Source: Tetrahymena thermophila SB210
Taxonomy: Eukaryota > Ciliophora > Oligohymenophorea > Hymenostomatida > Tetrahymenidae
Reading direction: 5' to 3'
NCBI RefSeq assembly: GCF_000189635.1
Contig: NW_002476554.1
Span: 314,731-378,730, forward strand
DNA: 64,000 nt
The notes beneath the pieces are model-generated. The model saw nothing but the letters and a program-made list of their open reading frames with translations. It ran no database searches and was not told the DNA's origin. The number at the start of each line of letters is the position of its first letter. Positions within the stretch are counted from its first letter, which is position 1. Below are positions 1-11,873 of this stretch, piece by piece. Both the position numbers and the translations under genes were made by a program.

Positions 1-2
1 AA

Positions 3-3000
3 AGTTATTCTTTTTCTGATTAAATCTTAGATCAATACCAAATAAGAAAAGCATCAGATTCAACACAAGATTCTGAATAAGACCAAAATATACGCTTTAA
101 TTAAGAGTAAGACGCTTACTAGCAAGACTTGTTGGATGGATATCTTGCACCACAAAGTTAGAGTTCTTCTAAAGAGTCTAATTAGAATCATAGTATTATC
201 TTAGAAAGTATAAACGATATTATCGATTGTTTCAATACTATAGAAAGGAAAAATTTGAAATAAGGCAATAAATAGTTAGAAAAAAATTCTTCAAAAAATT
301 CAATTAACAGCCACTCAAATAAATTAAAATAAAACTGCCTTTCTGATGATTAAAGATAGTTTAATAATCAAGAATAACCTTAGGATAACATAAGTAATAT
401 AATTGATTAATTCTTTTAAGATAAATTAAAATAATTTTATGAATGTGTTAATAATGGTAATTGTGGTGATTATGTTAATTGTAGTTATTGTTTTTATTCT
501 AGCCTTTAAATAGCTGATTAATTGATTGAAAACTTAAAAGAAATAAATTGCACACTTCAATAGAAATTAGGAAATGGAGGCGAATCAATAGTTTTTAGAG
601 GTATTTATAAGAAAGAGAACTCTAATAATTATGAAGAATATGCAATTAGGATACAAGATATAGATAAAGAAAATAATTCAGATTAAGATTTTAATGAAAT
701 TGAAGTGTTCAATTTTGTAAAAAATTCCACAAAAATTATAAATTGTGTTTTTCAAAAAGTATTTTAAATTGGGGATTTAAATATCCTTGTATAAATACTT
801 GATCTTTGCGAAACTGATTTACAAAAAGAAATTGTTAATGGCATAGAATTTGATGATTTATGCTCAAAAATACTAGAATTGCTAGATGTGATAATTGAAC
901 TAAAAATATACAGAATTACCCACTCTGATATAAAACCAGCAAACATTTTAATTAACTCAGAAAAAAAATGTATCATAACAGATTTTGGAATATCTATTCT
1001 CTCTACTAATTAATCCTAAAAGAGTCGTGGGCATACATTATATTATGCTGCACCAGAATAAGAACAAAAATAATATATTGATCATAGTACAGACATCTTT
1101 AACCTGGGTAAAACATTTGAAGTGTTAATAAATAAGATCAAATATTCCTCTGATGAGATTATTCATAATAATTAAAAAGAATGCATAAAAAAATTATAGA
1201 ATATTATTAATTCTGAAATGTTAGAAAAAGACTAAAATAAACGAAGCGAAAGTTTAGTTTTACTTAAAAAATTTTATGATATAATTAAATAATATAGTGA
1301 TAGCGCAATTGAGAGCTATGCTAAAAACATTAAATAGATTGTTAAGTAAAGAAGATTTGAAACTACTAAAAATATTTTTGAACTCTAAGAATCCAAATTA
1401 GTGCAGCTTTTGCTTGCTCTCCAAATAAACCTTGAAAAGAAATATTCTTAATTTAATTTGATGAATTCAGATTTACTCTAAACCATAGATTTCATTATTC
1501 AAGAATTTGACTTGACCAGTTAATTAGAGCTTAAATCTTAGTTTACTAAATTTTTTGTTTTCCTTCATTCTATTTTTATTTGTTAGATTTTCAAATCTAT
1601 AGAAAAGGGTTAAAGCTATGATGCAATATATCAATACTTTAGTTGCTTTCAGAGTATTTGTAAATCACTCTATGACATAGGAATCTGTTTGCTCTCAGAA
1701 GGCCACTACAGTCAAGCTGTGAATTATTTCTAAATATCCTACGAAATATATGGCAAAATATTACCTGAATCGAATAGAGATCAAGTGAATATAGCTAATA
1801 CTGTAAATAAAATAGGAGATTGTTACTTTAAGCTAGGACAATTTGATAAATGCTTATAATATTATAACTAATCGCACGAAATAAGAACATCTTTTTCAAA
1901 TAAAGAAAGCGAAGATATATATTTATCTCTTTCAAGTTTAGGATAATATTATAATTAAATAGGAGATTAGTAGAAAGCTTAAAATTACCTTAATGAATCA
2001 TTAGAAATTTAAAAGAAATTGTTAGAAAGAGAAACACACCCTGAGACAGCTTAGTCAGTTTTTCATACAGCATCTTGCTTGTTTTAATTAGGAAAGTATG
2101 AATAGGCTCTAGAGAGGTATTTATAATGTCTAGAAATGAGATTATAGGTATTTTTTAATGACCATAGCGAAGTTGCAACTTCTCTTTGCTAAATCGGAGT
2201 ATGCCTTTTTAGATTAACTAAAACGGAAGAAGCTAAGAAGTACCTAATTGAATCACTTGAAATGAGATAGAGATTATTTAAAGGAGACCATACTGATACT
2301 GCATAGTCTTTAATGCAATTAGGTTCTTACTTTATGTTTTTAGCAAATTTATAAAAAGGTTATGAATATCACACGCTTTCATTAGAAATGAAAAAAAGGC
2401 TTTATGGAGATCTTAATCATCCTGATGTAGCAGAATCTATGCAGTACCTAGCTACATGTAATAGAGCATTAGGAAATCTCTAATAATCTTTAGCTCTTGA
2501 TTACTTATCTTTATATAAAAGGTAATCTATATATAGAGGTAATCACATTGATAAGGCTAACTCTCTACATGCTGTTGGATCAGGTTTAATGTTTTAAGGA
2601 AAAATAAAAATGGCAATAAATTACTTTAAAATGTCAATAAAAATGAAAGAAAGTATATAATCTAACTAAAATAATCTCTCTCTCTCTATAAATAACCTAG
2701 GATTATGCTACTCTTATTAAGGTAAATATTAATTAGCACTAGAACATAGTTAAAAGGCATTGGAAATTTAATAAAAATAATTCAAAGCACATCCAACTAT
2801 AGTATTATTCCTTTTGGATGTTGCTAGAAGCTATTTTTACCTTGGAAATTTTAAATAAGCTATTAATTACTCAAATAATTCTCTTATAATGTTAGATTAA
2901 TTAATTAAATTTCACTACAAAGGCTTTTTACCATAATGGGTAAAACCTGAGAGAGCATTAATTCTCTTGAATTTAAGCTCTTATCATTATGCAGACAAAG

Positions 3001-3230
3001 ATATAGCTCAAGGTAACTTTTATCTTAAAGAAGCGATGAAATTTTATGAGCAAGTGTTTGAGTCTGATTAACTCAACCCATAACAAATATAGGCTTTAAA
3101 ACTTTAAAAATGCTATTCTGATCTTAAGAATTCTGGATAATATAATAGCAATAATGTCTATTTATTAGATAAGATCTCACTTATTCTTATTAGATTGAAT
3201 ATATCAAATTTGAAGCAGAAATAAAAATGA
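3..3230 (+). CDS. Protein kinase with C-terminal TPR array, copy 1 (5' partial)
   Basis: The frame is open from the window edge to TGA at 3228-3230 with many in-frame TAA/TAG (Gln); the start lies outside the window. A kinase domain runs from about 560 to 1300: glycine loop LGNGGESIVFRG, catalytic loop HSDIKPANIL, DFG, and an APE-like AAPE. The usual beta-3 Val-Ala-Ile-Lys reads YAIRIQ, so the ATP lysine is Arg, and HRD is HSD. From about 1650 onward come repeated ~42-residue helical pairs of kinesin-light-chain-type TPR (for example LGKYEQALERYLQCLEMR), a protein-docking scaffold. The gene aligns along its length with the next gene and so is a tandem duplicate. Known of the family: ciliates carry many kinase-TPR proteins. 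Inference: a signalling or scaffold kinase, possibly catalytically weak. Confidence 0.9.
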
Positions 3231-3721
3231 ATGAATGAATGAATGATTTATTTCTTTAAAATAATAATTGTTTTAAAATTAAAATATGTTTTTAACGTTT
3301 TATTAACTTATAAATTTTACATTTTATTCTTACTTTAAGCTAATCACTAACTTGTAAAAACACATTATTTTAATTTTTAAAACCATTTATATAAAATTTA
3401 TGAATTTTAAATATCTCAAAATTAATTTGAGAGTTAAAAAATAAATATCTTACCCCTATCATTTATTAAAATAGAGTTGATGGGTGGTTAATTAAAAATA
3501 ACTTTTATTCAATGAATTATTGTATAATAGAAGTTATTGTAAAAAAAATATTTAAAAAGTAAAATTTCAAAGTAAATATTAATAATTAATAAAAAAAGTA
3601 AATAATTAATTTGAGGAGAATAATTAAAAACCATATTTGAGGTAACTATGAATATTTTTTCAATTATTTTATTCATTTTAAAAAAGAAAAAGAAAAATAA
3701 GTAAATTAACTCAGTAATAAT
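3231..3721. other. Spacer between the kinase-TPR genes
   Basis: Very AT-rich sequence with no coding signal. A short run of GAAT units (3229-3245) follows the stop of the upstream gene. The last stretch should hold the promoter and 5' leader of the downstream copy, but no specific motif is evident. Confidence 0.6.
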
Positions 3722-6700
3722 ATGAAGAAAGTTGAAGTAAGAGATCTTTTCTAAGTAACATTCAACTTAGTTGGAAAATGTCAAGAATAAGTTGATTATG
3801 AACATTACTTAAATTTGTGCAAACTCTTAATAAAATACTTCCAGAAGCTAAAGGAAAATGATTAATAATAATAATCATTTATAAATAAATCAACTTACAA
3901 TTATTTAAATTAGAAAGAGTTTTATGATTAAAAATTTTCATAGAAAGATGATATAAAAATTGATGAGTTTTTAATTAAATACAGCAAAGAAGATGAATTA
4001 AAATCTTTAGAAGAGATAATTACAAAATTAGAAGATCAGAATTCTTAATTGACTCTCAATAAAAGTTTATATTTTTCTGATTAAATCTTAGATCAATACC
4101 AAATAAGAAAAGTATCAGATTCAACACAAGATTCTGAATATGACCAAAATATACACTTTAATTAAGTATAAGACTCTTACTAGCAAGAATTGTTGAATTA
4201 GTATCTTGCACCACAAATTTAGAGTTCTTCTAAAGAGTAAAATTAGAATCTTTCTATTATCTTAGAAAATCTAAATGATATTATCGATTGTTTCAACACT
4301 ATAGAAAGGAAAAACTTGAAATAACCTAATTAATAGCTAGAAAAAAATTATTCTTCAAAATGTAAAATAAACAACCCTTCAAATAAATTCAAATAAAACA
4401 GTATTTCTGATGATTAAATCTAGTTTAATAACCAAGAATAACTAAATGATAATATAAATAATCAAATTGATAAATTCTTTTAAGATAAATTAAAAATTAA
4501 ATGTGGTAACTGTAATTTATAAATAGCTGATTAATTGCTTGAAAATTTAAAAGAAATAAATTGCATTCTTTTATAGCAATTGGGAAATGGAGGTCAATCA
4601 ATAGTTTTTAGAGGTGTTTATAAGAAAGGGTACTCTAATAATTATGAAGAATTCGCGATTAGGATATAAGATATAGATAAAGAAAGTAACTCAGATGAAA
4701 ATTTTAATGAATTTGAAGTATTCAATTTTGTAAAAAATTCCATATAAATTATAAATTGCGTTTTTTAAAAAGTATTTGAAATTGGGGATTTAAATATCCT
4801 TGTGTAAATACTTGATCTTTGCGAAACTGATTTACAAAAAGAAATTATTAGAAATAATGGCATAGAATTTGATGATTTATGCTCAAAAATACTAGATTTA
4901 CTAGATATGATTATTGAACTAAAAATATGCAGGATTACCCACTCTGATATAAAACCTGCAAATATTTTAATTAACTCAGAAAAAAGATGTATCTTAACAG
5001 ATTTTGGTGTTTCTATCCTCTCTACTAATTAATCCAAAAAAAGTCGTGGGCATACATAATATTATGCTGCACCAGAATAAATACAAGGATAAGATGTTGA
5101 TCATAGTACAGACATCTTTAACCTGGGTAAAACATTTGATTTATTAACAAAATACTTCAAATACACCTCAAATGAAGTTATAAATAATAATTAAAAAGAA
5201 TGCATAGAAAAATTATAGAATATTATTAATTCTGAAATGTTATAAGAAGACTAAAATAAACGAAGCGATAGTTTAGTTTTACTTAAAAAATTTTATGATA
5301 TAATTAAATAATATAGTGATAGCGCAATTGAGAGCTATGCTAAAAATATTAAATAGATTGTTAAGTAACGAAGATTTGAAACTACTAAAAATATTTTTGA
5401 TCTCTAAGAATCCAAATTAGTCTAGCTTTTGCTTGCTCTATAAATATACCTTGAAAAGAAATATACTTAATCTAATTTGATGAATTCAGATTTACTCTAA
5501 ATCATAGATTTCATTATTCAAGAATTTGACTTGACCAGTTAATTAGAGCTTAAATCTTAGTTTACTAAATTTTTTGTTTTCCTTCATTCTATTTTTATTT
5601 GTTAGATTTTCAAATCTATAGAAAAGGGTTAAAGCTATGATGCAATATATCAATACTATAGTTGCTTTCAGAGTATTTGTAAATCACTCTATGACATAGG
5701 AATCTGTTTGCTCTCAGAAGGCCACTACAGTCAAGCTGTGAATTATTTCTAAATATCCTATGAAATGTCTGAGAAAATATTGCCTGAATTGGACAATGAT
5801 CAAGTGAATATAGCTAATACTGTAAATAAAATAGGAGATTGCTACTTTAAGCTAGGAAAATTTGATAAATGCTTGTAATATTATAGCTAATCTTATGAAA
5901 TAAGAACATCTTTTCCAAATAAAGAAAGAGAAGATATATACTTATCTCTTTCTAGTTTGGGGTAGTATTATAACTAAATAGGAGATTAAGTGAAAGCTTA
6001 AAATTACCTTAATGAATCATTAGAAATTTAAAAGAAATTATTAGAAAGAGAAACACACCCTGAGACAGCTTAATCAGTTTTTCATACAGCATCTTGCTTG
6101 TTTTAATTAGGAAAGTATGAATAGGCTCTAGAGAGGTATTTATAATGTCTAGAAATGAGATTACAGGTATTTTTTAATGACCATAGCGAAGTTGCAACTT
6201 CCCTTTGTTAAATCGGAGTATGCCTTTACAGAATAACTAAAGTGAAAGAAGCTGAGAAGTACCTAATAAAGTCTCTTGAAATGAGATAGAGATTGTTTAA
6301 GGGAGATCATACCGATATTGCCTAGTCTTTAATGCAATTAGGTTCTTACTTTATGTTGCTAGCAAATTTATAAAAAGGTCATGAATATCATTTACTGTCA
6401 TTAGAAATGAAAAAAAGGCTTTATGGAGATCTTAATCATCCTGATGTAGCAGAATCTATGCAATACCTAGCTACATGCAAGAGGACATTAGGAAATCTCT
6501 AGTAATCTTTAGCTCTAGACTACTTTTCATTATATAAAAGGTAATCTATCTATAGAGGTAATCACATTGAAAAAGCTAACTCTCTGCATGCTGTAGGCTC
6601 CAACTTAATGTTTTAAGGAAAAATAAAATTGGCAATAAAGTATTTTAGAATGTCCATAAAAATGAAAGAAAGCATATAATCTAACTAAAATAACCTCTCT

Positions 6701-7249
6701 CTGTCTCTAAATAATCTAGGATTATGCTACTCTTATTTAGGTAAATATTAAAAATCACTAGTACTTAGTTAAAAGGCCTTGAAAATTTTACAAAAAGAAT
6801 ACAAAGAACACCCAGCTATAGTAATGTTTCTTTTAGATATTGCTAGAAGCTATTTTTACCTTAGAAATTTTAAATAAGCTATTTACTACTCAAATACTTC
6901 TCTTAAAATGTTAGACTAATTAATTAAATTTTACCACAAAGGGTATTTACCTCAATCGGTTAAACCAGAGAAAGCACTAATTCTCCTGAATTTAAGTTCC
7001 TACCATTATGCAGACAAAGATATAACTTAAGGTAATTAGTACCTTAAAGAGGCGATGAGATTATATGAGCAAGTGTTTGAATATGACTAGTTCAGCCCAT
7101 AACAAATATAGGCTTTAAAAATTTAAAGCTGCTATTCTGGCCTTAAGAATTCTGGATAATATAATAGCAACAATGTCTATTTATTAGATAAGATTTCACT
7201 TGTTCTTATTAGATTGAATCTATAAAATTAGAAGAAGAAATAAAAATGA
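3722..7249 (+). CDS. Protein kinase with C-terminal TPR array, copy 2 (complete)
   Basis: Single uninterrupted exon in the ciliate code: ATG at 3722, TGA at 7247-7249, 1175 residues. The N-terminal ~250 residues are Gln/Asn/Ser-rich. The kinase domain begins about residue 285 with LGNGGQSIVFRG, followed by AIRIQDID (Arg where ATP-binding Lys is expected), THSDIKPANIL (HSD for HRD), TDFGVS and YYAAPEQ. The C-terminal half is a TPR array of ~42-residue units. Compared with copy 1 the protein is nearly collinear, with substitutions mostly conservative and small in-frame indels, which suggests that both are under selection. The start is the first ATG after an AT-rich spacer and begins MKKVEVRDLFQ. 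The substrate is unknown; the TPRs should mediate partner binding. Alternative: a pseudokinase scaffold. Confidence 0.93.
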
Positions 7250-7771
7250 ATGGCTTTATTTCTAAAATAAATAATTATTAAAAAAATAAAATATCTTTTA
7301 AAAAATTTTTTAGCTTGTAAATTTTACATTTTATTGTTGCTTTAACCCACTTATTAAAAATTTATCAGTCTTAATTATCTTTTTTTACAAAAATTCTACT
7401 CAAAATATAAACAAAATTTGGAAGCATTCTTTATATTTAAAGCATATATATTTTTCCACAAAATATTTAAATAAATATTTAGATAACTCATAAACTATTT
7501 TTCATTTAATAAATAAAAAATTATCAGAAAGTAAATTTTTATTTTTTTGATAGATAATCTCCAATTTGATTATATTTAATTCTAAATATTATTTAAATCA
7601 TCAATTATAAATAACAATGATGAATATCATTTAATATTGTAAAGTGCTATTAATAAATAAATGAATATAATTTATTCTGCTTTTAATAGTAATAGGTGAT
7701 GTAACTTTGAAATATCTATTCTGTAATTCTAAATACTAAACAAAAAAATTAATTAAATTTATATGTTTATT
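7250..7771. other. AT-rich spacer before the LRR cluster
   Basis: No open coding-like stretch, RNA gene or repeat is evident. It holds the 3' flank of the kinase gene and the presumed promoter of LRR gene A. Confidence 0.6.
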
Positions 7772-10700
7772 ATGATGGAAAAAAACATCTCAATAGAGAA
7801 CATAAAAGCATTTAGAAACTTAGAAAATGTTTTAATAAATATTTATTACTTATGATTAATATTGATATTTTTTTATCAAAAGTTTGAAGATTCTAACTTA
7901 TAGGAAAGCTAACACATTGAAATTTTATTTAGGTAAAAGAATCTAAATTTTTTATGATAATCTAATCATCCATCTAAATATTTTTATAAAATAAAAAGTC
8001 GAAAATAAATAGGTTCTGATGAAGTTACTTAAATATGCCAGAAATTATCTCTCTGTTAAAATCTCTAAACTTTAATTCTGGATTTAAGGTAAAAATTAAA
8101 TTAAAAATTTTATATTATTAATTTAATTAACTCTCTTTTATGATAAAATATCTTCCTTTATTCCTTCCAAATTTTCCATATTGTTTATTTAAATTAACCA
8201 TCAATTAAATTAAAACTTTATTCATTTTAAAAGATTATTTTAATTTTTATTTAACAAAGCTTAACTTTTTATTCTTAATTTATAAAAAAAATTATTTTTT
8301 TTAGCTCCAATTCAATTGGCAAAACCATTGTTAGAGATTTGAATAATCTTTTAAGTAAATTGCAAAATCTGACCAGTTTTGATCTTAACTTAAAGTAAAA
8401 TTACTCCATGTAAGCAACATATAAAAATATGAAATAAATTTTTATAAAATTACTTTGTAGATAATTTTTATATTTCTATAAAAGGAATATGTTAACTCAA
8501 GAAAAACTTTTCTCTTAATTAGCTCTAGGAATTTAAAAGTGTTCTAAACTTATAACTTTGACTTTATAGTTAGATTCTATTTCTTAAATATTGGAATAAG
8601 AATTCCTCTATTTAGTATAAAGTATAGGAAACTGTTTAAATCTTAAGAATTTAAAGCTTGATTTTGAGTAAATTAAAACAATAAAAATTAATAAAGTTAT
8701 ATTTAATATATATTTAAAGAAAAATTGATTTTTCTGAAAATGATCTGAAAAACTTAGGGGTAAATTTAGCAAATTGTTAGAATCTTACTGTTTTCTATCT
8801 AAATTTAAGGTGATAAATAAAACATTTTATTTTATTCTAAAGTTATAAATAATATTTTGAAATTAATTTTTTTGTTTTATTAATTTATCAAATAAATTAA
8901 TTAATGAAAAATAAATTGAAAAGCAATTGTAAAACAACTCTATCACAAGATTGCCTTGACTAAATGTTCAAAAGTTGCAAAGAGCTCTCTTAATTAACAT
9001 TTATGTTTAAGTAATTAGTTAAAGCTAATATAATTATAATTTTTATATTTTTCTAGGTTTTTTTTTATATAAATTGATATTAAATATAATTAATTATTAT
9101 TCAATACAAAATATATCAAAAGCAATAACAAGGCCTACGATCAAAGTTTGTTAAATTTCGCTAAATAGTTATCAAGCTGCAAAAAATTGGAATATTTAAA
9201 TGTTCATTTTAAGTAAATAAAGCTTCCAATTTTGATTTTAAGATTTATAATACATAAATCATAATTATAAATTAAAAAATGTCATTGTAATTTAAATATT
9301 ATTTGATATATTAAGCAATAACTATTTAGAAGGTACCTACTTAACTGATTTAGGAAAGAGTTTAGAAAATAGCTCAGAAATTAAAACAATCATATTATAA
9401 ATAAAGTAATTAATTATAATGCCTCTGTTATTTTAGAAAGCAATAACTACCTAAATAATATTTTACTGGCACAAATAATATAATTTTTGGTTAAATTTTA
9501 TTTTGAACACAATTCTATTTAAATAAAGAAATAGCTATTTAGGAAATTTGTGCATATCTGAATTTTGCAAAAGCTTAAAATAATGCTAAAATCTGACGAA
9601 TTTGTAGCTTGATTTTAGGTTAATATAATATTTTTATTCTAAATAAATATTAAATAGATTTCTAACTTTTCTAAATTGATAATTTCTAATTATTAACCTA
9701 AATTTCTCATATTAATAGCCAAAATAACAATATCAGTAATTAGTTTTTAACAGATTTAGGACTTTAGATTTAAGATTACAACAACCTCACTACTTTAGAT
9801 TTGGATTTAAGGTTCAAATTTTAATTATTTTTATTTTTTTCTCTACAAATAATAAATTCTTTAAATTGATTTTTAATTATTTTAATAAAATTTTTAAAAT
9901 TTAAACTTTGATTAAATGCTAATAATTTTGTTAAAAAATGCTGAACCTCTTAAATATAATTATAGCTATAATACAATTGGTACTTAAGGTGCTATAGACT
10001 TCAGTACAGGTCTCAGAAATTGTAAAAATATATAGAGATTGTCTCTTAACTTTTAGTAAAGTTACTTTATAATTTATTATAAATTATATTTAGTCTTAAA
10101 TTAATAAAATTAAATTGAAAAAAAGCGATAACTACATGAAAGATGAAGGTGCAACAAATTTATGTTAAAATCTTCCGAAAAATCTTAATAATTTATCGCT
10201 AAAAATAAGGTTAACAAACATATTTTTTTTAAGTGTTTATTAAGTTTATTAATTATGCTATTTTAAAATTTGTTAGCTTTTACATTAAATTTATTTTTTA
10301 TTTTATAAGCGGGAATCAAATTACTTAATTAGGAGCCATTTAATTATCTGAAGCGCTTGGAAATTATTAAATGTTAGAAAACTTTAACTTTTTTATTAAG
10401 TAATATAAAAAATATATTATTTAATAAAAAATTTATTTTTTACAATTTATTTATTTATTTACTTTTTACTTAGTTAAATTTGTTTTTTTTAATTGAGCTA
10501 TTTTTGAAATTCATTAATTAATTAGTAATAACTTAATATTTTCAGATGGTTTAACTAGTCTAGCAAGAGCAATAACATAAATGAAATTATTAAAATACTT
10601 AACTCTTAATTTGACGTAAAATTTTTATTAATTATTTCATAATCAATAAAATATGATTAATACCATTATAAAATTATTTAAAACCATAAATAATTTATAA

Positions 10701-11177
10701 AATGCCTTTAATTTTAATTGTTTATTTACTACATAAAAATTTATGTGGAGTCCTTAATGAAAATACTTACATTTTTTTATTTAATTACCCTATATTTTCT
10801 TTAATAATCTTCACCANNNNNNNNNNNNNNNNNNNNNNNNNNNNNNNNNNNNNNNNNNNNNNNNNNNNNNNNNNNNNNNNNNNNNNNNNNNNNNNNNNNN
10901 NNNNNNNNNNNNNNNNTTCTTAGAAGCACCTTCATATTTAGTAAAAGATTTGTCTTAAATTAAAAAACTTGCAAATTTACAAATATCAATTAGGTAAAAT
11001 CATATTTTATGTTTACTCAATTAATATTAATTTAATTATTTATTGTTAAGTTTTTTTAAATTATATTTTTTTATCACTATTAGACTTAATGAGTATTAAA
11101 GATACAAATTTACTATTGAATTAATGAAGAAGTGTTTTAGGCTAGTTATGATTAATACTAATTTATCTTTTATTTGA
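7772..11177 (+). CDS. LRR family protein A, one exon per repeat, interrupted by assembly gap
   Basis: At least 17 small exons can be assembled with consistent phase: 7772-7828, 7883-7932, 7999-8088, 8305-8394, 8485-8667, 8720-8809, 8924-9010, 9123-9212, 9316-9405, 9529-9618, 9719-9811, 9966-10055, 10126-10209, 10310-10399, 10526-10615, then the N gap, then ..10993 and 11094-11177. Most are 84-93 nt with phase-2 borders, and each encodes one ~30-residue module of the form N-N-x-I-x-D-x-G..L...L..C.NL..L.L.L (for example LANCQNLTVFYLNLR). The start is MMEKNISIENIKAF, chosen because it gives correct phase into exon 2. It ends at TGA 11175-11177 in a basic tail (KKCFRLVMIN). The family is an expanded LRR group of ciliates; the modules should form a curved binding surface. 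Partner unknown. At least one exon is lost in the gap. Confidence 0.8.
10817..10916. other. Assembly gap (100 Ns)
   Basis: Exactly 100 N, a conventional placeholder rather than a measured size. It falls inside LRR gene A. The paralogous stretch in gene B, about 14222-14690, is roughly 470 bp and contains one complete 90-nt exon (14402-14491) plus the start of the next. The true gap is therefore probably several hundred bases and hides at least one exon. Confidence 0.97.
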
Positions 11178-11873
11178 TTAATAATAAAGCGTTTATCTCG
11201 TTTTCATTAAAAAATGTATATTCAAATAACTAATATCATATATTTTTTTAACTTGAACCAAAAACAAGTTAGTTTATAAATTAGTTAAAAACTTCTATAC
11301 TCTTTTTTATGTATGTATTATTTTAACCTACTTGATATTTTTTTTTATTTTATAAATGACTGTTTTACAAAATATTTTTTTTATCATAATACCTCGTTCG
11401 GCAGAGGCTTCGAGGTTCGAGGTAGATACCTAAAATATAGTATCCCAGAGCTCGAATCTTGAAAATTTTCGTATTGCTTTTGCTTCGATTTAAAGGGGTT
11501 TTCTTTCAAAATCAATTATTTTATCTAGAAAAATAAAAAATAATTACATTAATAACTTTTCTAATCATAAAAATTTGTTTTTGATTTAAAAATAATGTAA
11601 AAAGGTGGTGTGGTGTATAAATTATAATAATTAAATAATTAAAAAAATTCAAATAAAAAATAAACTTGTTTTATCAAACAGAGTGCTTTCGCATTTTGAT
11701 TTTGCCACCCTATATTGCATATTGTTAATTTTAAGCAACCATCATATAAATTTAAATTTTATTCATATTATTAAATCATTTTAATTTTTATTTAAAAAAT
11801 TTAACTTTTAATTCTTAATTAATTACAAAAATTATTATTTTACTCCTATTTTCACTGTTTTCTAATAAATTAG
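11178..11873. other. Spacer between LRR genes A and B with a GC-rich patch
   Basis: Mostly AT-rich. At about 11390-11500 there is a patch of much higher GC with repeated TTCGAGG-type words, unlike any other spacer in the window; it resembles neither an LRR exon nor a clean tRNA. From about 11710 the sequence becomes similar to the intron before the fourth exon of gene A (about 8190-8290), which marks the 5' edge of the A/B duplication. Confidence 0.6.

Noticed and set aside
1-7249. Kinase-TPR genes as pseudogenes because of many TAA/TAG
   Set aside because: Stops are only TAA/TAG, which encode Gln in this code; frames end cleanly at TGA in both copies.
11385-11500. Possible tRNA gene
   Set aside because: There are B-box-like and hairpin elements, but no consistent acceptor, D and T arms could be drawn; kept only as a GC-rich patch.
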